From Opisthorchis felineus (taxonomy: Eukaryota > Platyhelminthes > Trematoda > Opisthorchiida > Opisthorchiidae): a DNA stretch of 64,000 nucleotides. Positions 38,491 through 51,205 of this stretch are shown piece after piece. The notes below the pieces were generated by a model. It ran no database searches and had not been told where the DNA came from. It saw only the letters and a program-made list of their open reading frames with translations. The stretch lies in assembly GCA_004794785.1 (NCBI GenBank), contig SJOL01001577.1, positions 957,280 to 1,021,279 of the forward strand, written 5' to 3'. Numbering within the stretch: the stretch's first letter is position 1; the number at the start of each line of letters is the position of its first letter. Made by a program: the position numbers and the translations under genes.

Positions 38491-39194
38491 CTGCAGGTGA
38501 GAGAACACAAGCGGTGATTCGTACAGGCTATCAGAGGTGATCATCAACAATAATTTGCTAGCTGCGTATGAGGCCGCCGTTCAGACTGTGCCACAACCAC
38601 TCTCTGTTCTCCTCCATCAATGCAACAAAATTGAATTCGAGGTCACTCGGAAGCTGATCAAGTACATACTCAATAGAAGTATATCATTTTTCAGCAAAAA
38701 AGATTTTACGCTTGATTGGGTTGACACGGTAGTCCGCATTGGTCAAATGAGCCGGGATCGCACTTGTCAAATGTTTGATTTTGCACAATGAAAACTAATC
38801 AACCAGACAGGTGCCGAGTTGTATGATCCACGTAGTTTGCATCACATTCGAAAGAATAGAGTAGAAGAAAAGTAGTTGACTGACGCCTTATCCTTGATGT
38901 TGGCACTGAACACGGTGTCATAAATGCACTAAATCCTAAACCGTGAGACAAAAATATTCCATTTAAAGAAAGATTTAGTTTCCTGGTGATCGTTTCGTAG
39001 ACTCTGCCGCTGCAGAACGTTACCTTGACGCAACTAGATGGTTCTGAAGTAATTCTTTCCCTTACTTTCGTACTAGCCTGTCTGAGTATGAATTTCTCAT
39101 TTTCAGGATCTTGGAGATAGACTTTAGTTTGTCTGCACTTGTGTCACCCGGGCAGATTTTACAGACCCTGATTGCATGACCTCTAAATAAGTTA

Positions 39195-39522
39195 CACTTG
39201 TATTAACAAACCAGAAAATTGTGAAAATTTGTGCACTAGAGCTACCACGTCGGATTTCGGGTTGTACCAATTTTCTTACTCGGTCCACGCGTCAATCCAA
39301 TGCACTTCGGAGAGTGAAGTCACCGACAAGTTTCAGTTTCTTGATGCCCTGTCAACTCGGAGACCAGACGGTACCTCCAGAGAAGGGTATAGTGAAAGCC
39401 GACTTGGCCGGACCAGTACACAAAATTCCACAGATTTGTGGATGTCATGTAAACGAAACCTCATTGAGCTTTTGCTAGATATTATCCATAAAATCTTCAT
39501 AGATGACACGATTGAAGACGAA
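39195..39522 (+). CDS. Putative internal exon, unknown protein
   Basis: An open frame on the plus strand ends in LLLDIIHKIFIDDTIEDE directly before a strong donor GTAAGT at 39523. The acceptor is unclear; candidates are AG near 39216 or 39239. Composition is protein-like, with a hydrophobic and acidic C-terminal segment. A 90-base intron (39523-39612) ending CTGCTTTTCAG would join it in phase 0 to 39613-39708. It overlaps, on the other strand, the intron of the putative minus-strand model, so at most one of the two may be real. No family is recognised. Confidence 0.3.
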
Positions 39523-39612
39523 GTAAGTTCTCTCTCCAGGACCCTGAAAGAAAACTGATACTCAGAGAAATTCTTACTCAAAACTGCCAAGCAATGCCAA
39601 GCTGCTTTTCAG

Positions 39613-39708
39613 ATAAGGTGGAGCTTTCGAAGTGATCAGCAGAAAACGCGACCCTCATCTAAAGAGAATATTTTATGTCCCACAGCTAACAAGTTACATC
39701 AGTGGTAA
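39613..39708 (+). CDS. Putative terminal exon, unknown protein
   Basis: It follows the acceptor CTGCTTTTCAG and reads IRWSFRSDQQKTRPSSKE and onward for 31 codons before TAA, in phase with the segment ending at 39522. The polar, basic composition is compatible with a C-terminal tail. The call rests only on splice-like borders and frame. Confidence 0.25.
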   Translation: MRWSFRSDQQKTRPSSKENILCPTANKLHQW

Positions 39709-39779
39709 CTGCTTTTTCGCTGTTAACATGAGGGATAATTTTTTGATTCGTTGCTCAGCTGGTCATGAGTGCGCCTTAC

Positions 39780-40103
39780 ACTCTTTGGCAGCATTTTTGA
39801 CGGTGTTGAATCCAACTGCAAAACCAAATGTAGGTTGTGGCATATTTTAGGTGAGTTTGGCATCAATGTCCTCGCACTCTTGTGTTTGTCTATCATGAGA
39901 ATATAGTTATGGGTTGAGTCGTCAACAAACCAAACGTTATCGTCAGATATATTGGGCTGTCTGAGGAAGTCTGGGTTGGTACTGAGTCTATGGCACTCAA
40001 CGACGGTTTCGTTTACCCGAAAAACCGCTATTATTAGTAGTAATAACATCAAAGCCACGGTTGCTATCACCAACTCCAGGAGCCACAGCGAGCGCAAATG
40101 CAT
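39780..40103 (-). CDS. Putative first exon with signal anchor
   Basis: The minus-strand frame starts at an ATG with MHLRSLWLLELVIATVAL and continues through a hydrophobic segment (about residues 6-28). Short NET and NIS sequons follow, with a hydrophilic stretch after them. This would be a type II membrane or secreted protein. A possible donor (AGT followed by GTAAGG) ends the exon at 39780 in phase 0, which would fit the exon at 38490. No family is recognised, and the hydrophobic run could be chance in AT-rich sequence. Confidence 0.25.
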
Positions 40104-40907
40104 AGCAGTGTAAACTCCGTTATCCCGTATAGAGGCGCCATCTATATGGATTGGGAAACTTGCAATAGTCTATTCTGGTTGATTCCGTGAACCACCTACC
40201 AGATCCTTCTTCGTCTTGATGACAGTTCCCACAAATTTTCCGTCCACAGAGAACTTCATTTCTCCCTTTTTTTTACAGACAAAGGAACTTTTACCTGGGC
40301 ATTTACCATCACGTTGGCATGGCGACTATTTTTGTGAGGTTTCTATTTGCCACCTAGTCACACTACGGGGGTGGTTTGGTATAGCCGACGTTTCAAGAGA
40401 AGAGCAACCGTACGCTACCAACCATTTACGAGTTAGATTCCAGATGGCTGATTTGGGGTTGTCCACTCAATCTCTCACTTTTGATTATAAATATTATTAT
40501 TCGGCCTAAAGTCTTTCGATTGACTGGTCAGTGCACGAACTAGAACTTGGTAAACTGTTGATTTATCACGTTCTGTCAGTCTAGTTCCTGTTTACTTCGA
40601 TATTCGTTCTATGGACGTGATCACCCAGTAACGTTGATTGACCGTGTAAGCTAGGACATGCTCACGCGTGATAGTGCGGTGAAGTGAAAATTATAAAGCT
40701 TTCATGACCAGAGACAGGTACCAAGTTGGGTTTGGTCGTTGCTCATCCAAATCCTTGTTGTTGACTATGGGACTTATGTCCATTCTATATACCCTATTTT
40801 GGAATTTTCATCTCATTGCAATCACGTGTCACGTAATTTTGTGCACAAATCAGCCTAAATGGAACGTTGTTCTTGTCTGATATGCTTAACCCGATTTATT
40901 GCCTCAG

Positions 40908-41403
40908 AGGGTAGGGCTACGTCGTGTAGTCTTTGTCAGTAGATTCATCGATCAGCAGATGGTCTCGCTGAATGGTGTGAATTCACATAGTGGTTTCTAC
41001 ACTATCTCCTGCTGTGAGGAACTAGGCCGGCGAACCGCCGAGTGCAATAGCACTCTGTATGATTCTGCGTTAAAGAATGCCAAGAATGTCGTGCTCGAAT
41101 TTTCTCCCCAATTTCCTGGTGCGGAATTTTTTCTGTCGAGAGTTTGGCGACGTCGCTTTTACTTTACTTTGTCTGAAGCCACAATCAATTATAGAACACG
41201 ATCCAAATTCAAAGCGTTGTCTATGTGTGTTCAGACTTGGGTTAATGCTCTTATTCGTCAAATATCTTGTTGACAGTACGGTTGTAGTGAACATCTTGAT
41301 TACTTTTCTCTCTGGCATCCTGTGTATTCTGGCTCCTCAAGAAACCATTGAAAGCATCAGAGGCGAACATTTGTCCATTGCCGAGGATGACAATCCCCTG
41401 TAA
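40908..41403 (+). pseudogene. Coding-like segment with frame change, unknown
   Basis: After a possible acceptor (TTATTGCCTCAG), one frame is open to 41273 and reads as protein-like sequence (VVLEFSPQFPGAEFFLSR). A different frame, open from about 41077 to 41403, carries a strongly hydrophobic, membrane-like segment (NILITFLSGILCILAP) and an acidic end IAEDDNPL. A frameshift or a missed intron around 41200-41280 would connect them. I cannot assign a family. It could be a decayed membrane-protein gene or two chance frames. Confidence 0.25.
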
Positions 41404-44400
41404 ATTCATCCAAGTACAATACGTAGTATGTACGGTCGTTGTAGGCCTGAATAAATTTGTGACGGAGAGATAGCTTTGCGTGGTTTTCTCACGGTTCTGC
41501 TTTCAACTTTCGGAAAATTTTGACTGAAATACTGACTATAATCGAGGACTTAACAATCCTACTGTACATGAATGATTGCGTTTAAACGAAAAACGAGGAA
41601 TCCAGAAAATTCAGGATTCCTGTCCACACTCAACACACTCACACTTATTAGACTGGACTGCACTTTGCTCACACTATTTCTATACAGGCTGCAGTTACGC
41701 TCACCATCTGCTAAATTGTTGAGGCAACCCTCAAGAGGAGATATGTTCATTTGAGAGAAAGTTTTGGAGACAAGAAATTCGTTTCTTTTACAATATCATA
41801 ACAAGGGAAAAAAACGTTGAACGCAAAATGAGACGTCGTCCGCTTCCCGAATGGGTAGTTTACCGACCAAGATAAGGAAAAAACAGTGGAAGTTTCCTGT
41901 TACAATTAGTTGGCTTATCAGGCGGTTTTACTTCAAAGGGTTGGAATCATAAGCACAAATGACCCACCTACACACCACATTGCTGAACTCGTATGGACCA
42001 GGCTAGAATGGGAATTTAACTTTGGGCACGCACGCGTATCATTCGGTGGAACCACAGCTGAAGCATGAAATGCGGCAACGTAATGCAGCCGATTATTTCA
42101 CTGATTCACTGTTTTCGCTGTTATATAAGAGTGCATATTTCTTATTAAGCTTCTTGTTTAGCGGTTTTGACTCGAGTGGGCTAGGTTTGAAAACTGCCAG
42201 GTCCAGGCCGGGTCTGATGACCATTGTATGTAAGGATATGTGAGAGTTTTGAACATCTGAAGCATATCCTCCCAGTGAAATGGAAAATTCTGTCCGATCC
42301 TCATGAAGGTCGCACGCGAGAACAAAGAACAGTTTAGTTCTCGAATGCGGAAAGTATGTGATGAGGTTATTGTTGCCTGCCCTTCAGCCACCCGTCGAGG
42401 ACAGATTTCAAAGTCCCCTGAGAATATTTTCTCGAGTTGCATCTTCGGTTTGAATGACTTTCAACATGCCAAAGTGTCTTTCTTGGCCCAACACCAGTTT
42501 TAAGGTTGATAAGAACTCTTCGGAAGATCATTACCGTTTGATATGATTTCCGAGCTTGGCAATTAGCCTGCAAGCTAATTACCTAGCTTCGCAAACAGAT
42601 CAACGACCACCTGGACACTAACAAATGAACCTAACTGAGCTTCTTATATGTGGACATATTGCCAATGGATTTCGCCATTCTTGTGGCTCACAGATAACTT
42701 GGATATTGTTCCAACTAAAGTATGATGCTACTTCTGTGGATCACAATCAGATGATTGCTATTATAAAAAAGAGATTCAAGTGAAAATAAATATTGTCCCC
42801 CCGTCTAACTCTTCTGCCACCAGAGGTAGATGATCTGTTCTGTTATCAGAGACAGACTATGTAATCATCCCACAATCGTTGCAAGCTATAACTAAGCTCT
42901 CAAATAATTCGCGTTTTTTTCCGAAGGCAACCAGGGTAATCAGATCCGTTCATAATACTGGAATCACCTGGTGCACTAGCTCGCACTTATCATTTTCGTG
43001 AAGTACTAACTGCAATGTTTGGTTAACACAGCCTGTAGTTGGGCGTTTTGCGACGCCTTTGTACACTGGAAAACACATGCAGGTCTATATTCTAAGCAGC
43101 CTCAAATTTAACGTAGTGCCTTCACTATAGCGGTCAGAATAAACTAGTTATCGACTCATGGCCTTCTATTCGTCAGAAACGTGCTCATCGATCTTAAGCG
43201 CGCGACCCTACATGGTAGCGTCGCGCGGTCGCACTCGTATTTATGGCATAGTAGCGTTATGGGAAGCGTAGATTCAAAATGACCTACTAAAATAGTATGA
43301 ATCTATAAAATGGAGCATGCACGGGGCTGTTACACATGCATAACGGTCCGTTTGGTGCGTGAGCGCAAATAACCTTTCACTATTGTCTAGCAGTGAAATT
43401 CCTCGCAATTTTGAGAAGCGGTAAACAATCTTCTGTGATTTCGCCATTATGCCTTTTGTCGCAAAGGCCAAACACTCTGTTCTAGGGTTGAGAAGGCTGC
43501 CGTTTCAAATTCAACCCTCTGTATTGATTTTTCTGGGTGTTTTATGTGGACCAGATCTCCATTCACTCACCTACAGAGCGAACGGCTGATGCCGAGAATC
43601 TAGTAATTCTCATTACTCAAAAGGCTATAAAGAGGGTGCACTGTTGAGGACAACCGGCAGCACTGCTTGCTCCTTTCCAAGCAAGAAGGATGTAATACAA
43701 GCCGTTCAAATTAAACTCAGACCGTTGCTTAGATAACAGGTAGCCATTTGAACTTACACTAGCCCTAAGAACGTGAGCGACAACCGCTCTAAGTTTATCG
43801 TTGATTCAGAAGCAGGATCCAAAGCGTGAATTCTTTATGAAGTGATTTTGCCTGCTTCCTGTAGCTTACTCCTGGCCTCAGATGGGAAACTCAGCAAATA
43901 TTCTGAAGATAATTTTTCGGGTATGTTATGCTTCTGAACGTTTTATCAGTGTCCCGAATGAAGCGAGTGTTGGAGACAGGAAATCACTTTTTCCGTGGCA
44001 GTGTTTGCCTTCCAGGGAGGGTGGTTGTTACCTAGAGTAAGGACTGTACAAAAAATAATACTTCGGATTTTTATTATTTCAAGCGTCAATTGTCCTGAAT
44101 CTCTTGCGAAGTTTACACAATAGAGTGTGCTGTCTGGCTTTAAGGACGTGCATTCTACTATATGGTGTAACATTCTATTCCTCTGTTTACCAGTGTGATG
44201 ACACACTGAATTGCGAATTACTGTGTTTTGTCTCGGTTGGTTGTTCATCTTCCTGGAATGACGTCAACCAACAAAGTGCTTGCTACAAATCCGGGGACTT
44301 ATGAGATTAACCATAACTTTCGCCACAGCTTCAGTCTAGGTTGACTGGAAAGGTTTTTGGTGAGCAGGTAACAGGTATAGACGACAGTCAAAACGCAGAA

Positions 44401-44593
44401 TTTACGAGGACGTTCGTCTGACCGGCTGGTTTAAAACCACCAAAAGGCGAAAAGACAGCTGTTGATGGGGTGAAATCGTGAATCACTGCCTCTCAATTCA
44501 GGACAGCTACCTACCCCACCTCCCCAAATAATCGGTGAACGAAACTGTGGCAGCTACAGCCACAGTACGACAAGTGCGCGGTTCTTACAGCTG

Positions 44594-44650
44594 ACAATGA
44601 TGATGATGGTGATGATGGTGATGATGATGATGATGATATTGATGATGAAT
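44594..44650. repeat. GAT/GGT trinucleotide repeat
   Basis: TGATGATGATGGTGATGATGG and following bases form an imperfect trinucleotide tract. The minus-strand frame gives an Ile-rich run, which I take to be a by-product. Confidence 0.9.
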
Positions 44651-45799
44651 TCAGGACAGCGAGCGGCGACACCAGTAATATCATTTAATTCTACTAGTGT
44701 CTTTGCTTTGTAGACTGAAAAACGCTCCAGGTCACCGCCTCTCTTCGACGACAATGATATCTTCTGTGTATAGTGCATGCCAAGATAGTTTTTACTAGTC
44801 TGATTCATCCTTTTATCATTACTGAAGACACCTTGTTGCTGACTTCAGATTGCAGGAAAAAAGAGGTCTTAAAGATAAAGGTGCTGGAGCGCAGTTCACC
44901 TGAATATCTACCTAGAAGTGTGCTCTGCTTTGCACGTTTTCCACAGCTCCCCATGGCTACGCTGGGAGTAGGTACTGTTTTCTGAACAGTCACTAGGCCG
45001 GTGATGTGTACGTCCAGTTGCTAGAATACTTAGTACTGCCACTTATCGTTACGAGTAGGCAAGAATATGGGACAAACGGACGAGACAGCTAAGGAGTCCA
45101 CAGGTGTCACCTCATCAAGTGCTAGCCTCTGTTCCATCTTGATAGTGCTGAGTTCTGTTTTATTGCGTTTTGGCAGGTCGATAACAAAATGTGCGGTAGC
45201 TCAAATCAGAATGGCCGATCAAGGTGGCTGTTTGCTTCATCCCGGGTCTTTAGAAAATCCCATATTCAAACTACACATTGTCCGACGTGATAAGGGCTAG
45301 TTGGCTTTGATTTAATAGGGTGGTTGGGATGGATGCACAAATGTGATTTCAAAGCTCCGTACACCTATTTCTCCGTTCCACAGTTCTGTGTTACTTGCTT
45401 GCTAACCTAGTCGAGTGGCTTACCGTTCGACAAATTAAAATGCACGTTTATCATGACATCCATGACCACAAGACCAATCAACGCGCAAAAGGTCACAATA
45501 ATGTGACAGGTATATACACTCCCCACCCTGTACCATATCTTCCACTGTTAACCTATGCGCTTACTCGTGTGCACTGCCTTATCTGCCACCTAAATTCAAA
45601 CGTCACTTGTCACTCCCGTACCTTCTCGAAAATGCGCTAGTGTTTATGTGGCATTATCACGTGTATTTGTTTCCGGGGTTAGACTGACTGGCCTTGTCAG
45701 GCAAGGTGTAGTAAGATGCACACTCACACGACTCTCGTTCGAACAAACGTCCTCCTACCCTGGCGCAGTCATTCTGGTGAGTCGACACCAAAGGAGGGC

Positions 45800-45855
45800 G
45801 GGAAGCAGTGGACTCGAGTTTCGCTTTTATTAGGGCTCATCAGCAGTGGATATCC
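45800..45855 (-). ncRNA. Second hammerhead ribozyme type, core intact
   Basis: On the minus strand: CTGATGAG (45836-45843), a 14-base stem II region GCCCTAATAAAAGC with only two outer pairs left, GAAAC (45818-45822), then CTCGAG, a six-base palindrome, and the cleavage triplet GTC (45811-45813). The predicted cut lies between 45811 and 45810. Stem I strands are CCACTG (before CTGATGAG) and CACTGC (after GTC), with four of the first five positions paired. All invariant core bases are present, while stem II is weak. The sequence is unlike the main family outside the core, so this is a separate element. Confidence 0.6.
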
Positions 45856-45930
45856 TTGACCGTGTCGCGGTTTGAACTCCGCGCGTCTGATATGCAAGGC
45901 GTCCAGCTCACACTGGACGCATCTGAATTT
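45800..45930 (-). mobile_element. SINE-like element: pol III head plus hammerhead
   Basis: Reading the minus strand from 45930: GTGAGCTGGACGCC (A-box-like), GGAGTTCAAACCGCG (B-box-like, about 45866-45881), then the hammerhead at 45855-45800. A pol III-type head followed by a hammerhead is the arrangement of the Sm-alpha repeats of schistosomes. The boundaries and any target-site duplication are not clear. Confidence 0.45.
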
Positions 45931-48675
45931 TTACGTCTGAACAGGTGAACATGTTCGCGCTTGAGTGATGCGAGTGGAAAGCCCAACGCCTCGAACGACG
46001 ACCCAGTAACATACCCTAGTTGTATCGATCGACTGACCCGCTGGTCAGAACTTCCCAGTCAGATAGCGCCACAGGCGTTTGAAACCTGCTGGACACTTTT
46101 TGTTTCAGGTGTTGGTGGTGTAGTAAGTTATCGAAAGACTTAGCAACACGAAGTTGCAAGAAGGTACATCATTCTCATATTCTTCTGTCGAACCCGATCA
46201 TTTTACACGAACATATTACGTAAGTAGCTGCCCTCGAAATCTTGCATTTCAAATGACATGATATAGATGACAAAACAGACCGGTATGACGACTTTTCTGT
46301 CAGAAGAACTATGCGAATCTTTCGTGTATTTGAAAACACTACGACAGATGTCAGCGACATCAAATCTTTAAATAGGCAAGTGATTTCCAAAGTGAGATAT
46401 AGGGTAGAAAATCTAGGAAAGGTGTGGTTTGCGGTGAGGGTTACACAGTAAACACTGTGAACACAGTCAGAGTCCTGCGGCTCTGTTTAACGGTGGACCA
46501 GACCACGACATATGTCCCAGCAGAGTTCCTACTGTGTTGATTCTTGACACTGAATTGGTTGGGTGTCCTTTTAACACGGCAGGAAGAGAAAACACACGTG
46601 GACCAGAGTTGTGAGGACCGACCAAATAATAGGTTAAGAGCAGTACGCCCCAAAGGTCTAATCAGCAAGTAAGCTGTTTAGTTGCGTTACACGTTGGTAG
46701 TAGATCTTCAGTAGAGAGGTTATGGAAAGGAAGTAACCAGGTGTTACCCCAAAAATCAGTATGAACGCTCAACCCCTCTCAATATGTTTACCACTGGTTG
46801 GCGGCTTATATGTTTTTTGGCGAAGTGTGCAGGCTGAAACAGTAGTTATATTCACACGAATCCCAAGGAGAATCAAGATTTTCTGTCATCCCCGGTTGGG
46901 TTCATGAAGATGATTTTTCCCAGGAATCACCAGGAGCCAGACTCGTGCCATTTATTTGTGCCATCCTAAGCAGTTTTCACGTGAGTATGCCAGTCCCTCC
47001 TTACTAGCTCACAAGGAAATATGATCTCTTTGTAAAGATAACTTTATAAGTAGAGCGGAAAGAATTTTGGTACACAGTATTTCACATAGCTCACATCCAT
47101 CAGTGAGCATCAGACTGCATCTATAATGATCCAAATTTTCAAATTGTTGGTGTAGATCAGGTTAGGCGATTTTGATAGCGGGTGGTTGATAAACAAAAGA
47201 TGTAGTCACGAAACTTTCGAGACCCTACCAGACACAGTGAATCGAGGGCCGACCATTTTTAACATACCGCGAAGTAGACACGCGTTTATGACTGGATAGA
47301 TGAACATTACAATGACAGCGCGACACGGTACTTTCAAGGTCACTTACGAGGAAACCATCCTTTTGACCTCTTCGTTGCCCAGTTACGGTTGTAGCTGAAG
47401 GTCAGAGCATGTCATCTCCAAAGCAGCTATTCATAATGCACGACATTTGATATCGTTTTAGGAAATAGTCGGTGGCGGAGCAAAATATTGCCAGTTAGGT
47501 GGTGTCAGCCACTCACTCTTGCTCTTTAGGCTTGGATGGCTGTGCTAGGCGTAACTTTTGTGAAGACGGTGGCTGCATCAATCAGTCGGGCGACAATTGC
47601 TTCAGCTGATATCAGAACGTGCAATTCAGCAAAATTAGACAACCTTGACCAAAAAGCTACGATTTCGTCGTATCCAGGTCACAGTGAAGCCCTTGAACTG
47701 GCTCGCTACACTTTATTCTTACCTGAGAATATGTAAGGTACGGCAGAAACCTTTCGATAAAACGGACAAGTGGAAAAATAGAGGAAACTAGTGGACGGAG
47801 ATGCGGACTGAAGGCACTAGCCGAAAATGTCGTGAACATTGCGCAAGGGCAAAATGTGTCGTTTGTACCTGTTGACATGCATAATTTTTTGAAACTCGAC
47901 CAGAGTTTTGATATGGTAGGATGACGGTAGTCTTCGACCCGGACAAAGATGTTCGGATTCTACACTGTGCTACGTAGACGTGTATAATGACCGTATTGAT
48001 AACTGTAACTTCTGCCAGATGGCGTACGGAGATTAGCCAGACAGGGTGATTTCGAGATACCTTTTAGCGTTTTACAGGGGACTGCCTGTAAAACGGCCAC
48101 ATCTTTTTACGCGCGGATTAAAATTTCGATTTCCTCACCAGACACCAGCAATTAATCGCAGGCACTAGTGGTCAGAGTGCACACGTTTTTTGTGTCCGTT
48201 CACAACCGTTGGATCGTTGTAAAACCAGTCTTTGGTCGACAGACTGACATCACACCAACACCAAAGATGACTTGGGCTACCAAAAACCTCTCCTATCTTC
48301 TGTATTCGGGGGCTTCATCGGAACTAATTTAACTTGACAGCATGCCGCAACCCCCATTCATTTGCCTACTCCGCCTGACTTTGCATGATTTAGTTCGCTG
48401 GTTTTGAATAAATTCACCGAAGGTCCTACTTCATCGGAATTCACACTGGGATTGTCTGCCTACAAAGCTTAGCTTAAGAAGTTGCCGTTCTACATGTGTC
48501 TTCTCAGTATCAACAACCTCTGGGGCGATTTGCGTGGTACCCGCAAGCATGGAATATTTTGTCAAAAATGATCCCGAAATCTCGCCTTCCTTATAAACTG
48601 CGTCCGTTCACTGTTCAAGAGATCAACCTAACCGAAGACCTTTGTCAATCACCCCTGAATAAACCTTTCTAGTTA

Positions 48676-48920
48676 AGTAATCTCATTCGCACGCGAATAT
48701 GATTCTGACGGGAGACCCAACTGAATCCAGTCAAATCTCTCGTTTATATTGGTCTTCAAATTTCGTCGCCACTGAAAGTATTTGGCGAATTCCGTCCAAT
48801 TTGGGTTGAAATGGAACATAAGTTTGGCGGAACCTAGGGAACTGCACCCATTTGATGAGCCCCAAGAAGAGCGAAACCGATCGTGGAATGTCAAAGATTT
48901 TTCTGCAATCTCATGAGTAG
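48676..48920 (+). mobile_element. Hammerhead-type repeat, copy 8
   Basis: The body (48680-48750) is followed by a ribozyme module with TTGATGAG in place of CTGATGAG (48852-48859), a stem II region reading GCCCCAAGAAGAGC, GAAAC (48872-48876) and CGATC. Self-complementarity of stem III is broken (CCGA). The 3' terminus CTCATGAGTAG fits the family. It is probably inactive. Confidence 0.65.
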
Positions 48921-50203
48921 ATCTGGATCTAGATCCTTACACATAGATCTCTTTATTGTAAAATCTGCAGGGGGGTTCCTGTCGAGATCCTCCCGTGCAT
49001 CCACGATTTTTTCCTTTACCTTAAGAATGTGGTTCCAGTTGTCCTTATGCTTGTCCTTATACTGATGTCGGTCTGGTTTGGTTTGGTTAATGTCCGCAGC
49101 AGTGTTAAGAATATACCAACACTTCAATAGCTCGGTAAAATGATCTCCTTGGTTATAACGAGTGGAATAACTCGTAGTCTTGTGGAAATAACAGAAAACT
49201 GGAGAGGATGGTTTCTGTGTATCTAGAAGCAGCAATCGACCGCAACCATCTAATCGGCATCCACTACAGGAATGATATCCTTAACTAAAAGACAGTTCCA
49301 ATTGTCACTGTCGTATGGTGCCGATTTATGGACGGTCCAGCTGGCACATTCTGCATTACCGCAGTTCATGTCCCTTTATTCATGCCTTCATTAGATGTGA
49401 CCTTCTCCCCGCTTGACTGCATGTGCCATCCAGTCGGAAAAAGTACCCAACAATTTAGAGTAAGGGACCCTTTGAGATTTGAGATACTCCTTAGATGGAT
49501 TAATTCAGCAATCGGAAGCTTCCTCGCCACACTGTCCTGCAGATTTTGCACAGGCTTCGTGGTTTTCCGGAAACTGTACTCACAGGAAGTAATCGGAAAA
49601 TTGTTCACGGAGATTTCGGATAGAGCAACTTTTGTTACAGTGTTTCTGTTGGTAATTCCGGCGTTCATGTGATTACAAATGATTCATCCAGAATACTCCA
49701 TTTGCCGAAATGAAGTGTCCTCCTGGTCTTACGCACCAGGTGGTCTTAGCTGCGATTGGAAACACTTTTTTGTGATCTCGGTGAGTCGCCCGTGTTGCGA
49801 ATGCAGCTCAAGCGAATTTAGCCCGTATATGGTGGACGCATTAACCCCTACAGTACTTCTGACCCTTCCAGTAAGCGACATGAAGTTAAGGAGAAGAGCT
49901 GCCTTGCGTGGTGCCGACCGAATGTGTGAACGTTGAAGATTGGACGGGAGAGGGCTGCCGTAAATTCTTACCAACAGAGGGCATCCTGACCGAAACGGGC
50001 AAGGAGACCTGATCAGTCCGAGACATCAGATAAACAAATAAACAGCTTCATGCGTGGCTTTCATCACTCACATGTTGAGGTTGTTGGAACAGCCCATCGT
50101 TAAAAAAGTCAAGAAATTTATAGAGGTTACTCAGAGCGTACATTTACAAACCAATGAATCACAGATTAACTACGTATACTAATTCTTTATTTCTTCCCCT
50201 CAG

Positions 50204-50491
50204 GCATCTTCACCCGATGAAAAAGCTCTTGTTGAAGGTGCTGCCCAACACGGAGTTGTATTCGTCGGCGTGGAGCCCGTTGAAGATTCAATTTCGACCA
50301 AACGGTACAAAATTGAGTACAGGCCTGATGGCTCAACAAACGACAATGCTGTTGAGCAGAAAAGCTACTTGGTCGATGCCGTTTTAGAGTTCACTTCGGA
50401 ACGGAAACGAATGACTGTGATGGTTCGTTATCCGGACGGTACTTTTCACATACACAGCAAGGGTGCCGAAAGTACGATGCTCACACCTGAG
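50204..50491 (+). CDS. P4-ATPase flippase, shared exon (N domain)
   Basis: This encodes 96 residues, phase 0 at both ends. A strong acceptor (TTTCTTCCCCTCAG) precedes ASSPDEKALVEGA, the hallmark start of the P4 nucleotide-binding domain. Joined to the YE that ends exon A, B or C, it gives the continuous family motif YEASSPDE. Residues near 62-72 (LEFTSERKRMTVMV) are the conserved F-x-S-x-x-KRM segment, and K86 of KGAE is the conserved ATP-pocket Lys. The donor GTGAGT lies at 50492. The in-frame sequence past the donor is intron. It is the only such exon in the window, so any of the three large exons has to use it. ASSPDEKALVEG resembles ATP11-class proteins most. Confidence 0.92.
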
Positions 50492-51205
50492 GTGAGTTTG
50501 AAGCTTACATTTTTCTGGAAATTTAATTTCCCTGGAAGTAGTCTGGTTTCGTTGATCGCTGGAATTCTTTGCATACACAGTGTATTCTTCTTCGTTTTCA
50601 TTCTATGGGGGCGGTCAGACATTCTATGTAGCACATAAATCACATTCTTGATGTAGTTCAGCAGACCACTGGACTTAAATATATACAAAAATTTGACACT
50701 TTAGTGAAGCAGCTCCATCTGGATTGTGAACGTAAATAAAAACACAAAGTAAGCACTGTGAAGACGTATCATACTGTACAGCATAATTAATGCCAAACCA
50801 ATTTATTCTCAAGACAAATTCAACCAACTCCCTTCTGGTTCATACTCCATTGAACTGCTCATTCCAGCTGATAGTTCAGAATGAAATAATCGATTTCGAA
50901 CGTCCGTGACTAGCTCAGCACAAACCTTAGGGTGACTTGACAAACTCTGAATAATAAACTACCGAAAATTAAGCTAGCTCAGCACAGTCGAAATTCTTTG
51001 AATGAAATTATTACCTGCTTCGTAAACACTGTTTAAATTGAAAGGTGTTTCTGACGGAACAAATACATGTGCAAGCTGACCTGGTGTTGAAAGGAGACGC
51101 AAGTGAACCCCAGTACAATCTATTGTTTGTGTTATTCCTCAGTGAAATCTGATGCGCAAAGTTGGAACAAATTCGAGTTATCACAATATGTTTTCTTGAA
51201 TGAAA

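Larger units (their letters stand above)
35291..50203. other. Long intron between exon C and the shared exon
   Basis: It runs from donor GTAAGT at 35291 to the acceptor CTTCCCCTCAG ending at 50203. It contains coding-like segments at 38.3-41.4 kb on both strands, a GAT-rich repeat at 44.6 kb, a SINE-like hammerhead at 45.8 kb and a hammerhead repeat at 48.7-48.9 kb, all listed separately. The remainder, including 35.3-38.2, 41.5-44.5, 46-48.6 and 49-50.2 kb, shows only short open frames without resemblance. Confidence 0.55.
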
